Positions 9,237 through 18,146 of a stretch of 64,000 bases of DNA are shown here, piece by piece. The notes under the pieces were generated by a model. The model searched no databases. It saw only the letters and a program-made list of their open reading frames with translations, and was not told where the DNA came from. The stretch comes from Anabaena sphaerica FACHB-251. Its GTDB lineage: Bacteria > Cyanobacteriota > Cyanobacteriia > Cyanobacteriales > Nostocaceae. Position 1 is the first letter of the stretch. Each line of letters opens with the position of its first letter. The position numbers and the translations under genes were made by a program. The stretch spans positions 186,001 to 250,000 of the forward strand of contig NZ_JACJQU010000003.1 of the NCBI RefSeq assembly GCF_014696825.1. Reading direction: 5' to 3'.

Positions 9237-9893
9237 ATGTTTACAGACAACCTCAAAGAGATTTTATTTGAGCATTTGCAGCACACAGTCCAACTCTTTA
9301 ATGTTGATCCAATAACGTCAAATAAAGCCTTTATTTACCTTGTTTCAGTTTATTCTGAACCCAGTCGATACTATCACACATTACAACATATTCACTCTGT
9401 TCTGACTACAATTGACACTTTAAAAACATCTGTCCAAGACTTGCCTTCTGTACAACTTGCAGCCTGGTTTCATGATATAGTATATGACACTCATGCTTCA
9501 GATAATGAAGAAAAAAGTGCCGAATATGCTGCTATTTTTTTGAAAAAACTAGCAATTCCTAATAGCACTATTACTAAAATTCAAAATCTAATTTTGTGTA
9601 CTAAAAATCATCAAGCCGATGATATAGATAGCCAAGTTTTACTGGATGCTGATTTAGCAATCTTAGCGGCTGATACGGTTCAATACCAAGAGTATGCCAA
9701 AGCTATTCGTCAGGAATATGCTTGGGTTCCAGAAACTGAATATATTACAGGTAGACGACAAGTATTAGAGCGATTTTTGCAACGTAAATCTATTTACTTT
9801 ACACCTTTAATGTTAGAGTCTGCTGAAGAATTAGCCCGGTTGAATATCAGCACTGAATTAAAACAGGACTTACACAAAACAGAACGGAAGTAG
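9237..9893 (+). CDS. HD-domain metal-dependent phosphohydrolase-like protein
   Basis: The 218-residue protein has the layout of the predicted HD phosphohydrolase family: YYHTLQHIHSVL supplies the first His, AAWFHDIVYD is the HD pair, NEEKSAEYAAIFLKKL follows, and LDADLAIL supplies the last Asp. HD proteins hydrolyse phosphate esters, often of nucleotides; the substrate is not evident. The last ten codons and the stop (QDLHKTERK, TAG) lie inside a MITE family A element that starts at 9865, so the native C-terminus was probably replaced by the insertion. The catalytic core ends well before this point and should be unaffected. Confidence 0.82.
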   Translation: MFTDNLKEILFEHLQHTVQLFNVDPITSNKAFIYLVSVYSEPSRYYHTLQHIHSVLTTIDTLKTSVQDLPSVQLAAWFHDIVYDTHASDNEEKSAEYAAIFLKKLAIPNSTITKIQNLILCTKNHQADDIDSQVLLDADLAILAADTVQYQEYAKAIRQEYAWVPETEYITGRRQVLERFLQRKSIYFTPLMLESAEELARLNISTELKQDLHKTERK

Positions 9894-9975
9894 GGGTAAT
9901 TCATGTAGCTTGCTTCCCGAAGGGTATTACCCCTACGCAAGAATCAGGTTTTGAGTTCAATCTTGCGTAAGTCCT
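9865..9975. mobile_element. MITE family A, copy 1 (overlaps the end of the HD gene)
   Basis: A 111-bp near-palindromic element with ends AGGACTTACACAA and TTGCGTAAGTCCT. The outer parts are nearly identical to the 92-bp copies at 17999-18090 and 33143-33234, but this copy has a longer centre. TTAAAA occurs on both sides (before the C preceding the element and after the A following it), consistent with a target-site duplication. Its left end encodes the last residues and stop codon of the HD gene. Confidence 0.8.
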
Positions 9976-10033
9976 ATTAAAATATTCGCTGGTACGATAA
10001 TATATATAAAATCTAAATAAATTAAATATTTAT

Positions 10034-11668
10034 ATGATAATTCTACACCCATTATCAGATTTTATTAACCCCAATACTGAAATTATCACCCCACATCCCA
10101 GCTATTATTATGAGGGTAAATGTCCCCAAACTGGTGAACTTCTCAAATTACCACGTACAGCTTTAGTAGAAGCTATCGCTAAAAGGTTAATGCAGCAACT
10201 GAGCGAAAATCAAATTTACACACGTGAAGGTAAAATGTATGGTGTTTTATTAGTTGAATTACCCAACGGTGAACCAAAAATTATTAAAGCATTTTCCGGA
10301 CTTTTAAATGGTTATAGTGTAGTAAAAGGTTGGGTTCCCCCCATTCCCGGACGTGAAGAAGTTGCTTTAGCAGAAACACAGACTTTAGCAAAGTTGGCAG
10401 AAATTAAACAAGAAATAATAACTCTTAAACAAATTCCCGAACGACAACAATATGAAACATTAACTGTTGAATTTAAACAGCAGTTACAAATAATGAATTT
10501 ACAACATAATCAAAGTAAACAACAACGACAGGAAAAACGCCAACAATACCAACAAACCCTGAGAGGAGAAACCCTTGAAATTGCCATAGCACAACTAGAA
10601 GCCGAAAGCTGTCAGCAGGGAATTGAGAGGAAATATTTAAAACGTCGTCAAAATGAACTGTTGCAGCCTTTAGCCGAGCTAATAACAGCCGCAGATAACA
10701 GAATTAGAGAACTCAAACAACAGCGAAAAGAACTATCAAGGCAATTGCAAACCCAAATGCACGCTGCATATAGCCTGACTAATTTTTATGGACAATCTCT
10801 ATCTTTACAGCAATTAATACCAGGAGGAATACCCACAGGAACGGGGGAATGTTGCGCTCCTAAATTGTTACATTATGCCGCAACTCATAAATTAAAACCT
10901 CTCGCAATGGCAGAATTTTGGTGGGGTGAATCCTCAATACAGGATAAAGTACAAGGAGAATTTTATGGTGCTTGTGTAGAAAGATGTCAGCCTTTAATGG
11001 GGTTTTTGCTATCAGGATTAAAATCTCAAACTTCTGATTTTCAAAAGTTAGAAATTATTTATGAAGATCAATGGTTAATTGCTGTGAATAAACCCCCAGG
11101 ATTACTATCTGTACCTGGGCGTTATCATTACAATCAAGATAGTGTTCTCAGTCGGTTACGGAATTTGTATGATTTAGAATTGATGACAGTACATCGTTTA
11201 GATCAAGAAACTTCTGGTATTTTGATATTGGCACGCGATAGCACCACCCATTCACAACTAAATCAACAATTTGCAAAACGACAAATACACAAAATTTATG
11301 AAGCCGTTCTTGCAGGTTCACTCACCACAGACCAGGGTATAATTGATTTACCATTGTGGGGAAATCCAGAAAATCGTCCTTATCAAACAGTTGATTTAGA
11401 AAAAGGTAAACCCAGTTTGACTAACTTTCGAGTCATAGGAAAACAAGGAAACCATACCCGTGTAGAATTTATCCCTCTCACAGGACGTACCCATCAGTTA
11501 CGGGTTCATGCTGCTGATGTGCGAGGATTAGGAGTAAAAATTTTAGGTGATCGCTTATATGGTTGCAATGCTAATGTGAGCCGATTACATCTACACTCCA
11601 GAGAAATCACTTTTCAACATCCTCACACAGGGGAAACTTTGCATTTACAGACAAAAACACCCTTTTAA
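10034..11668 (+). CDS. RluA-family RNA pseudouridine synthase
   Basis: A 544-residue protein. The C-terminal third is a RluA-type pseudouridine synthase: IYEDQWLIAVNKPPGLLSVPG, the catalytic motif HRLDQETSGILILARD with D390, and LTGRTHQLRVHA near the end. The N-terminal 340 residues hold a conserved front domain, a Gln/Glu-rich coiled coil (about 115-240) and a Cys-containing segment (GTGECCAPKLLHYAA), the arrangement of the long RluA proteins. It isomerises specific uridines in rRNA or tRNA; the site cannot be told from sequence. ATG 10034 is the first plausible start. Confidence 0.9.
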   Translation: MIILHPLSDFINPNTEIITPHPSYYYEGKCPQTGELLKLPRTALVEAIAKRLMQQLSENQIYTREGKMYGVLLVELPNGEPKIIKAFSGLLNGYSVVKGWVPPIPGREEVALAETQTLAKLAEIKQEIITLKQIPERQQYETLTVEFKQQLQIMNLQHNQSKQQRQEKRQQYQQTLRGETLEIAIAQLEAESCQQGIERKYLKRRQNELLQPLAELITAADNRIRELKQQRKELSRQLQTQMHAAYSLTNFYGQSLSLQQLIPGGIPTGTGECCAPKLLHYAATHKLKPLAMAEFWWGESSIQDKVQGEFYGACVERCQPLMGFLLSGLKSQTSDFQKLEIIYEDQWLIAVNKPPGLLSVPGRYHYNQDSVLSRLRNLYDLELMTVHRLDQETSGILILARDSTTHSQLNQQFAKRQIHKIYEAVLAGSLTTDQGIIDLPLWGNPENRPYQTVDLEKGKPSLTNFRVIGKQGNHTRVEFIPLTGRTHQLRVHAADVRGLGVKILGDRLYGCNANVSRLHLHSREITFQHPHTGETLHLQTKTPF

Positions 11669-11681
11669 TTCAGAATTCATA

Positions 11682-11750
11682 GGGAACAGGGAACAGGGAA
11701 CAGGGAACAGGGAACAGGGAACGAGAAAACAGGGAACAGGGAACAGGGGG
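11682..11750. repeat. STRR array (GGGAACA heptamers)
   Basis: Consecutive GGGAACA units, with one degenerate interruption at 11721-11729, fill the spacer after the pseudouridine synthase gene. Such short tandem repeats are known from heterocystous cyanobacteria. No coding function. Confidence 0.8.
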
Positions 11751-11848
11751 AAGTTAATAACCCAATCACCAATCACCAGAATAATTTACGAATGCAGCCT
11801 TTATCGGTAAACTCAAATATTGCATACACATGACTGGAGCGCAAAACT

Positions 11849-12487
11849 TTGGGCATAGAATTACGCAGTTTCGTATTTCTAGACAATCTGCAACCGCAAC
11901 ACGCCGCATATATGGGAACAGTAGCCCAAGGTTTCTTACCATTACCAGGGGATACATCCCTGTGGATTGAAATCTCACCCGGTATTGAAATCAATAAAAT
12001 TACAGACGTAGCCCTCAAATCAGCCTCTGTCCGTCCGGGAGTACAGGTAGTAGAAAGATTGTATGGACTATTAGAAGTGCATTCTGGTTCTCAAGGGGAA
12101 ACACGAGCCGCAGGCCAAGCTATTTTAGCCATGCTGGGAGTGAAAAAAGAAGACTGTCTCAAACCCCGTGTCGTTTCTAGCCAGATTATTCGCAATATTG
12201 ACGCTTACCAAACTCAACTCATCAACCGCACACGCAGAGGCCAGCTACTACTCGCAGGACAAACACTGTACGTTTTAGAAGTTGAACCAGCTGCTTACGC
12301 TGCACTCGCAGCCAACGAAGCCGAGAAAGCAGCACAAATTAACATTTTAGAGGTGCAAGCGGTAGGAAGCTTTGGCCGACTGTATTTAGGTGGGGAAGAA
12401 CGGGATATTTTAGCAGGTGCAGCGGGAGCTTTAGCCGCGATTGAAAATGTACCAGGCCGCACACCACAGAGTCAGCGTCAGGAATAG
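11849..12487 (+). CDS. ccmP: Carboxysome shell protein CcmP (tandem BMC-domain trimer)
   Basis: The 212-residue product is recognisable from end to end as Ccm[78 protein letters not shown] and [16 protein letters not shown]. It contains two fused BMC folds, so three chains make a pseudohexameric shell tile; CcmP trimers can stack into a double layer with a gated pore thought to pass larger metabolites into the beta-carboxysome. The start is TTG 11849, matching the conserved N-terminus, with GGAG at 11834-11837; the nearby ATG at 11830 is out of frame. It lies away from any ccmKLMN genes in this window, as is usual for this satellite gene. Confidence 0.93.
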   Translation: MGIELRSFVFLDNLQPQHAAYMGTVAQGFLPLPGDTSLWIEISPGIEINKITDVALKSASVRPGVQVVERLYGLLEVHSGSQGETRAAGQAILAMLGVKKEDCLKPRVVSSQIIRNIDAYQTQLINRTRRGQLLLAGQTLYVLEVEPAAYAALAANEAEKAAQINILEVQAVGSFGRLYLGGEERDILAGAAGALAAIENVPGRTPQSQRQE

Positions 12488-12498
12488 AAGGAGAAAAA

Positions 12499-13305
12499 AT
12501 GGCAAGTCGAGAGCATTTAGCCCTACTTCAAGCAGGTGCAGTTACCTGGACAGGCTGGAGACAGCGAAACCCCCAAATTGAAATTGACCTTAGCACCGCT
12601 AACCTAGAAGGGGAAAACTTCCGGGGTGCAAATCTCCAAGGTGTGAATTTAACCAAGGTAAATTTAAGTCACGCTTTACTGGTGCGAACAAATTTGAGTG
12701 GTGCAAATTTAAGTAGTGCTAACCTGTCTCAAGCCAAGTTGATAGAAGCCAATCTTTCTCAAGCTAACTTGAGTATTGCTAATTTGAGTGGTGCAACACT
12801 GACACAGGCAAATTTAAGTCAGGTAACTTTAATTGGTGCTGATTTGAAGGCAGCTAATTTTAGAGGTGCTGTAATTACAGATGCTAATTTAATTGGTACT
12901 GATTTGAGCAATGCTAACTTAAAAGATGCAGATTTGGCAGGAGCAAAACTCATCCGCAGCAATCTTGGTTTTGCTAACCTAATTGGTGTTAATTTAATTA
13001 CTGCTGACATGAGTGAAGCCAATTTGTATGAATCCGAACTAATGCAAGCTTACCTTTACCAAGCTAATTTTTATAAAGCTAATTTAACCAACTCACATTT
13101 AGGAAGTTCATATCTATTCAGAGCTAATTTGAGTGAGGCGAATTTGATGAATGCTGATTTAACTTGGGCTAATTTGAAATATGCAAATTTGGCAGGTGCA
13201 AATCTTCAAGGTGCGAATCTGAGAGGTGCAAATTTAACAGGTGCTAACCTCAAGGGTGCGAATTTACAAGATGCAATTATGCCAAGTCTTTATGGATGTG
13301 ATTAG
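12499..13305 (+). CDS. Pentapeptide-repeat protein
   Basis: The 268-residue protein has an N-terminal cap of about 30 residues (MASREHLALLQAGAVTWTGW) and then about 45 consecutive A(N/D)LXX pentapeptides to the end. They should fold as a right-handed quadrilateral beta-helix. AGAAGGAG lies just upstream of ATG 12499, and the gene begins 12 bp after ccmP, so the two are probably co-transcribed. The biochemical role of most cyanobacterial pentapeptide proteins is unknown; nothing here shows a signal peptide, so a cytoplasmic location is inferred. Repeat-rich genes of this kind vary in length by slippage. Confidence 0.9.
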   Translation: MASREHLALLQAGAVTWTGWRQRNPQIEIDLSTANLEGENFRGANLQGVNLTKVNLSHALLVRTNLSGANLSSANLSQAKLIEANLSQANLSIANLSGATLTQANLSQVTLIGADLKAANFRGAVITDANLIGTDLSNANLKDADLAGAKLIRSNLGFANLIGVNLITADMSEANLYESELMQAYLYQANFYKANLTNSHLGSSYLFRANLSEANLMNADLTWANLKYANLAGANLQGANLRGANLTGANLKGANLQDAIMPSLYGCD

Positions 13306-13455
13306 AATCAGCAAAGTATATCACTTAAACCTATAAGTTATTTAAATATAATTTACACAAAAAAGGTAAACATCTAGTTTTTTCGCAATAAGTCTAAGTT
13401 TTTTCTCAATAATATTGACAATTTATCGCAAATCTCCAACGATTTTACTAGGCTC

Positions 13456-13483
13456 TTGACTTCTTAACTGGTTATGGTAATAT
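13456..13483 (+). promoter_or_regulatory. Promoter-like sequence with no gene downstream
   Basis: TTGACT (13456-13461) and TAATAT (13478-13483) are separated by 16 bp, a good sigma70-type match. About 25 bp downstream, AAGGGG precedes a 9-codon frame at 13511 that ends at once in repeat DNA. It could be the orphaned promoter of a gene lost to repeat insertion, a small-RNA promoter, or chance in AT-rich DNA. Confidence 0.3.
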
Positions 13484-13511
13484 TATGTGTGAATAATCCA
13501 AGGGGTTATTA

Positions 13512-13768
13512 TGTCTGAATTAAGATTTTCAGGATTTTAAAATTTACAAGATGTAAACTCACATCTTGCACCAAGCCCAGGTGATTAGAAAGATACTGCT
13601 AGACAAACTAAGTCCGTCTGCACGGACTCACAGAAAATCAAGGGTTTGAAACCCACGCAGGTGGGTTTTGTATGTATAGCCGTGACTTCCAGTCGCCTGG
13701 TGCAAGATGTGAGTAAATATAAAAAAATCTTGTTCATCCATTAATCCTACAAATCCTGATTCTGACAA
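13512..13768. repeat. Degenerate inverted repeat split by a MITE
   Basis: The left arm (13512-13556, TCTGAATTAAGATTTTCAGG) and right arm (13716-13768, ending AAATCCTGATTCTGACA) are imperfect reverse complements of each other and belong to the common TCTGAATCAGGATTT-type intergenic repeat. Family B element 13557-13714 sits between them. Confidence 0.5.
13557..13714. mobile_element. MITE family B, full copy
   Basis: A 158-bp element with 16-17 bp terminal inverted repeats ACTCACATCTTGCACC and GGTGCAAGATGTGAGT. It contains two internal hairpins: GTCCGT/ACGGAC near 13612-13627, and AAACCCAC (13649-13656) with GTGGGTTT (13661-13668). Partial copies occur at 33321-33353 and 39116-39172, and the ends alone at 30854 and 31146. 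No transposase frame is present. Confidence 0.75.
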
Positions 13769-14009
13769 AAAAAGGTCTATTTATAAAATATTTCTGCACA
13801 ATAAAGAATCTTTCTTTTCTCTTCAGTAAAATTCTTTTTCAGATTGTTGATTAAAGTTCCATCATGGATGGTTTTTTTGTGCTGGTAATGTAAAAATTTA
13901 TTTAATTCCGCAAAGATTTGGACTGAATTGCTACCGACAACATTCACATAGTCTAGATTGTGTAAATTATGCCATTCCCTATATATGTTTAGAATATAAT
14001 TTTGACAAT

Positions 14010-17000
14010 ATGCACAAAATTTTGGCATTATTTCCAAACATCAATCATATCTTAGAGTCTAATTACTATATACCCCACGGGCATTGCTACCTTTGGCAAA
14101 CTCCCCTAGTGGGATTGCATTTAGTGAGTGATGCGTTAATTGCGATCGCCTATTTCTCGATACCGGCAATGCTGATCTATTTTGTCAGCAAGCGGAATGA
14201 TATTCCCTTCTCCAATGTTTTTGTCTTATTTGGTGCATTCATTATCCTCTGTGGTACAGGGCATCTCCTCGACATTTGGACGTTGTGGCATCCAGACTAC
14301 TGGATTTCCGGCATTGAACGCGCCTTAACTGCCCTAGTTTCTTGCTATACAGCTTTACAGCTAGTAGAACTGCTACCGCAATTTTTGTCACTGCGAACAC
14401 CAGAACAGCTAGAAGCCATCAACCAGGAATTAGAAAAGCAAGTAACAGAACGGCAACGCACCGAGGAAACCTTGCGAATGATTGTGACTGGAACTGCTTC
14501 TGTAACTGGTAACGATTTTTTTCCGGCTCTAGTGCAGAATCTGGCAACAGCACTCGATGTTAACTACGTTATGGTGTCGGAAGCAGTAGATAACTCCCTA
14601 TCAAAACTGCGTACCCTTGCCCTCTGGTCTGTTTCTAATTTAGTAGAAAACATTGAATATGACTTAGTGGGTACTCCCTGCCAAACCGTAGTTGAGGAAA
14701 AATTACTGTATTCTTATCCAAATAATTTACAGGATTTGTTTCCCAATGCCCCATTACTCCAAGAAATGGACGCACAGAGCTACGTGGGTGTACCCTTGCT
14801 GGATAGGGATCAGCAGGTGATTGGCAATCTCTGCATTATAGATGTCAAACCCTTTCTTACGGATGAACGCACCAAAGCAATTTTCAGTGTCTTCGCCGCC
14901 AGGGCATCTGCTGAACTACAACGTAAATGGGCAGAAGAAGAAAAACGCCAAGCTTATGAGGATCTGGAATTCCGAGTTGAGGAGCGCACTACTGAACTTG
15001 TGAGAGCTAATAACGCTTTAGAAAGCGAAATTAGTGAACGTATTGCGGCGGAAGAGGCGATGAGAGTGATGGCAGAACGGGAAAAAGCCATCAACGGCAT
15101 AATTTTACGAATGCGTCAAACCCTGAATCTAGAATCTATTTTCCATGTCACCACCACTGAATTACGTCAAGCCGTTGGGTGCGATCGCGTTCTCATTTAC
15201 CGCTTTCAACCGGACTGGAGTGGAGAATTAGTGTCTGAGTCTGTCGCTGATGATTGGACTATGATGCTACCGACACGAGCAAATGATCCCAAACTCACCA
15301 AGGTGGCCGTAAATCAACCTAACTGTATCACAACTTTACTTAGCACTTCTGATATATTGATCCGTGATACCTACTTACAGGAAAACAAAGGCGGTTTACT
15401 ACGCCAAAAAAACAGCTATTACTGTGTTAGCGACATCTACGCCGCAGGATTTGATTCTTGCTATCTCAATCTTCTCGAAGAGTTGCAAGCACGGGCTTAC
15501 ATTATCACCCCCATCTTCTGTAAACAGCAAATTTGGGGCTTGTTAGCAGTTTATCAAAATGGCCATCCCCGACAGTGGCAAGAGGCAGAAATAGGAATTG
15601 TCACCCAAATAGGTAATCAGCTAGGGGTGGCTGTGCAGCAGGCAGAATTATTTGCTCAAACCCAGCAACAAGCAGAGGAACTAAAAATAGCCAAAGAAGC
15701 CGCAGACAAGGCTAACCGGGCAAAAAGTGAGTTTCTAGCAAATATGAGTCATGAACTGCGTACTCCCCTGAACGCCATTCTCGGCTTTACTCAGTTGATG
15801 CAGCCGGATCAATCCCTGAGTTTTGACCATCAACAGTATATTGAAATCATTAACAACAGTGGTGAACATCTGTTAGCACTAATTGATGATGTGCTAGAGA
15901 TGTCTAAAATCGAAGCCGGAAGAATCACACTCTATGAAACAGAGTTTGATTTACACAAGTTGCTCTTCAGTTTGGCAGCCATGCTGCAACTAAAAGCACA
16001 ATCCAAGGGTCTACAACTGAGTTTTGATTTTCATCCTTCAGTACCCCAGTACATCAAAACCGATGAGAATAAACTGCGTCAGGTATTAATCAACCTGCTA
16101 GGCAATGCCATCAAGTTTACTGAACAAGGTAGTGTCATCCTCAGAGTAAGAAAAGAGGCAGCAGTTGAAAAGCTAATCTCCCTATCTCCCCAATCCCCAA
16201 TCACCAATCTCTGGTTTGAAGTTGAAGACACTGGGCCTGGGATTGCCCCAGAAGAACTGGGTGATTTATTTCAGGCATTTCAGCAAACACGAGCGGGACA
16301 TAAATCTAAACAGGGTACAGGTTTAGGTTTAAAGATCAGTCAGAAGTTTGTAGAATTGATGGGCGGTGAAATTGCTGTTATTAGTAAACTAGGTCAAGGT
16401 AGTAGTTTCAGGTTTCACATTCAGGCTGGTTTAGCTCCAGCAACCCCCACTTTTCATTCATTTACCCCTGATGATGTAGTTAGCATTGCTCCGGGGCAGA
16501 ACTATCGGATTTTGATTGCTGAGGATAATGCTACCAACCGATTGCTACTGAGCCGCGTCTTAAAAAATCTAGGTCTGGAAGTGCAAGAAGCTGAAAACGG
16601 ACAGGTTGCGATCGCTCTTTGGCAGCAATGGCAACCTCACCTGATTTTTATGGATATGCAGATGCCCATCCTCGACGGTTATGCAGCTACTCAACAAATT
16701 CGGCGTTGGGAACAAGAATTAGTAGAACCTGGAGAAAGACCCAACCCCACAAAAATCATTGCCCTAACTGCAAGCGCCTTTACTGAACAGCGACAGGAAA
16801 GCTTGAGCGCAGGCTGTGATGACTTTGTTAGCAAACCATTCAGCAGGGAAGAAATTTTAGAAACTCTATCCCAACATCTGCAAATTCAATATCTGCATAA
16901 ATCAAATTCAGTAAATGAGATCAGCCCTAACTCTTTAGCTCACAAACCGGAATTTATTCTCAATACCGTTGCTTTGGGTATCATGTCGGATGAATGGATG

Positions 17001-17165
17001 GCCGAGTTATATTTCGCCGCCGCCCAAGGTAACGATAGCAGATGTCTCCACCTCATTAATCAAATCCCACCTGAACACACTGCGTTAATTACGGCTTTAA
17101 CCAGATTGATTGAAACCTATCAATTTGACCAATTGATGACACTAACTCAGCCAGCTAACAGTTAA
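14010..17165 (+). CDS. Ethylene-receptor-like hybrid histidine kinase (EBD-GAF-CBCR GAF-HisKA-HATPase-REC)
   Basis: A 1051-residue hybrid kinase. Residues 30-125 form three membrane helices matching the plant ETR1 ethylene-binding domain. D41, Y48, I51, P52, I78, C81 and H85 align at a constant offset of 16 with ETR1 D25, Y32, I35, P36, I62, C65 and H69, the last two being the copper ligands. A GAF domain follows (about 165-305). A second GAF (about 355-545) has cyanobacteriochrome character, with C484 in DSCYLNLL at the canonical bilin-Cys position. Then come HisKA ([12 protein letters not shown]581), HATPase ([17 protein letters not shown]) and a receiver (phosphoacceptor D882), and a short tail. 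It resembles Synechocystis SynEtr1 (slr1212) but with a different output. Two receiver genes follow. Ethylene binding and bilin attachment are strongly suggested, not proven. Confidence 0.93.
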   Translation: MHKILALFPNINHILESNYYIPHGHCYLWQTPLVGLHLVSDALIAIAYFSIPAMLIYFVSKRNDIPFSNVFVLFGAFIILCGTGHLLDIWTLWHPDYWISGIERALTALVSCYTALQLVELLPQFLSLRTPEQLEAINQELEKQVTERQRTEETLRMIVTGTASVTGNDFFPALVQNLATALDVNYVMVSEAVDNSLSKLRTLALWSVSNLVENIEYDLVGTPCQTVVEEKLLYSYPNNLQDLFPNAPLLQEMDAQSYVGVPLLDRDQQVIGNLCIIDVKPFLTDERTKAIFSVFAARASAELQRKWAEEEKRQAYEDLEFRVEERTTELVRANNALESEISERIAAEEAMRVMAEREKAINGIILRMRQTLNLESIFHVTTTELRQAVGCDRVLIYRFQPDWSGELVSESVADDWTMMLPTRANDPKLTKVAVNQPNCITTLLSTSDILIRDTYLQENKGGLLRQKNSYYCVSDIYAAGFDSCYLNLLEELQARAYIITPIFCKQQIWGLLAVYQNGHPRQWQEAEIGIVTQIGNQLGVAVQQAELFAQTQQQAEELKIAKEAADKANRAKSEFLANMSHELRTPLNAILGFTQLMQPDQSLSFDHQQYIEIINNSGEHLLALIDDVLEMSKIEAGRITLYETEFDLHKLLFSLAAMLQLKAQSKGLQLSFDFHPSVPQYIKTDENKLRQVLINLLGNAIKFTEQGSVILRVRKEAAVEKLISLSPQSPITNLWFEVEDTGPGIAPEELGDLFQAFQQTRAGHKSKQGTGLGLKISQKFVELMGGEIAVISKLGQGSSFRFHIQAGLAPATPTFHSFTPDDVVSIAPGQNYRILIAEDNATNRLLLSRVLKNLGLEVQEAENGQVAIALWQQWQPHLIFMDMQMPILDGYAATQQIRRWEQELVEPGERPNPTKIIALTASAFTEQRQESLSAGCDDFVSKPFSREEILETLSQHLQIQYLHKSNSVNEISPNSLAHKPEFILNTVALGIMSDEWMAELYFAAAQGNDSRCLHLINQIPPEHTALITALTRLIETYQFDQLMTLTQPANS

Positions 17166-17231
17166 CAGTTATCACTTATAGGACTCCTATTTGATTTTTG
17201 TTCAAAAATCAGTATACCTTTATTCCTTCTT

Positions 17232-17279
17232 TCCTGTTCCCTGTTCCCTGTTCCCTGTTCCCTGTTCCCTGTTCCCTGC
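17232..17279. repeat. STRR array (TGTTCCC heptamers)
   Basis: Six to seven tandem copies of the heptamer TGTTCCC between two signalling genes. A 239-codon open frame runs through it (from 17198), but those extra N-terminal residues are low-complexity and not protein-like, so the downstream response regulator is started at 17387. Confidence 0.8.
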
Positions 17280-17386
17280 CTCTACGAGTAAGTATGGCTA
17301 CGCCACGCTCCGCGAACAAGAATCAAACCGGATTGCCATATCACTGTTTACCATTCTCTATCACCTGCCACTTTCAACGTAAAGTT

Positions 17387-17917
17387 ATGAGCAATAAAAG
17401 CCCAGAACATCAACCTTCACCACAAACCACTCAGACTAATATTTTGATTGTTGATGATGTTATAGAAAACATTCGTCTCCTCTCTAGCATTTTGGAGCGT
17501 AATGGATACCAGACCCGTAAAGCAATTAGTGGAGCAATGGCTCTAACTACTGTTGAAGCATCTCCACCCAGTCTGATTTTGTTAGATGTGAGAATGCCTG
17601 ATATTAACGGCTATCAAGTTTGTCAACAACTAAAATCAAACCCGAACACTGCCCATATTCCCATCATTTTCCTAAGTGCAGCTGATGCTGTTGCCGATAA
17701 AGTCCAAGCTTTTCAAGTAGGTGGTGCAGACTATATTACTAAGCCATTTTATATAGAAGAGGTATTGGCAAGGGTTGAACATCAATTAACCATTATTAAA
17801 GCTCAACAAACAATTTGTGATCTGAATGCAAAGCTAGAGGAACTTGCCAGTTTTATCAACTCAAACTTGAGCAGCAAATCTATGGAATTTCAGCAAATTA
17901 CAAATGTATCTGTTTAG
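17387..17917 (+). CDS. Response regulator with a short coiled-coil tail
   Basis: The 176-residue product is a receiver domain (NILIVDDVIENIRLL, phosphoacceptor D67 in LLDVRMPDINGYQVC, FLSAADA, then K in YITKPFYIEEVLARVEHQL), followed by a C-terminal helix of about 45 residues without a DNA-binding domain. Single-domain regulators like this relay phosphate in a multi-step pathway or bind a partner. It lies between the ethylene-receptor-like kinase and a receiver-kinase, and its receiver closely resembles that of the latter (PFYIEEVLAR against PFYLDEVLAR), so the two probably arose by duplication. The start is ATG 17387; upstream codons fall in tandem repeats. Confidence 0.85.
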   Translation: MSNKSPEHQPSPQTTQTNILIVDDVIENIRLLSSILERNGYQTRKAISGAMALTTVEASPPSLILLDVRMPDINGYQVCQQLKSNPNTAHIPIIFLSAADAVADKVQAFQVGGADYITKPFYIEEVLARVEHQLTIIKAQQTICDLNAKLEELASFINSNLSSKSMEFQQITNVSV

Positions 17918-17998
17918 GTAGGGTCTAGCGTGTGGGGGAGCCAGTGCCGTGATACATATACTATAATAATACAATTAATAAATTTTTTGTTTTAAGGC

Positions 17999-18090
17999 AG
18001 GACTTACGCAAAACAGAACGGAAGTAGGGGTAATTCATGAATTACCCCTACGCAAGAATCAGGTTTTGAGTTCAATCTTGCGTAAGTCCT
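17999..18090. mobile_element. MITE family A, copy 2
   Basis: A 92-bp element with ends AGGACTTACGCAA and TTGCGTAAGTCCT and a central palindrome (GGGGTAATTCATGAATTACCCC). TAAGG flanks it on both sides, one base out, as expected for a 5-bp target duplication. It lies in the spacer between the response regulator and the receiver-kinase, both intact. Confidence 0.85.
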
Positions 18091-18146
18091 ATAAGGTTTT
18101 AAATTCAAATTTAATTAATTTAATTCAGAAACCGTAGGATACTGAT

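Noticed and set aside
11682-11750. Possible CRISPR-like tandem array
   Set aside because: Units are 7 bp and contiguous with no spacers; they are STRR repeats. No cas genes in the window.
13649-13668. Rho-independent terminator
   Set aside because: The hairpin AAACCCAC/GTGGGTTT is internal to a family B MITE far from any gene end, so a terminator role is not supported.
13777-14037. An 86-codon open frame on the minus strand overlapping the ethylene-type kinase start
   Set aside because: No recognised motif or ribosome site; overlaps the well-supported kinase start. It could still be a small divergent gene, but support is too weak.
17198-17386. Extended N-terminus of the response regulator
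   Set aside because: It reads through TGTTCCC heptamers and lacks protein-like features; ATG 17387 fits the receiver domain.
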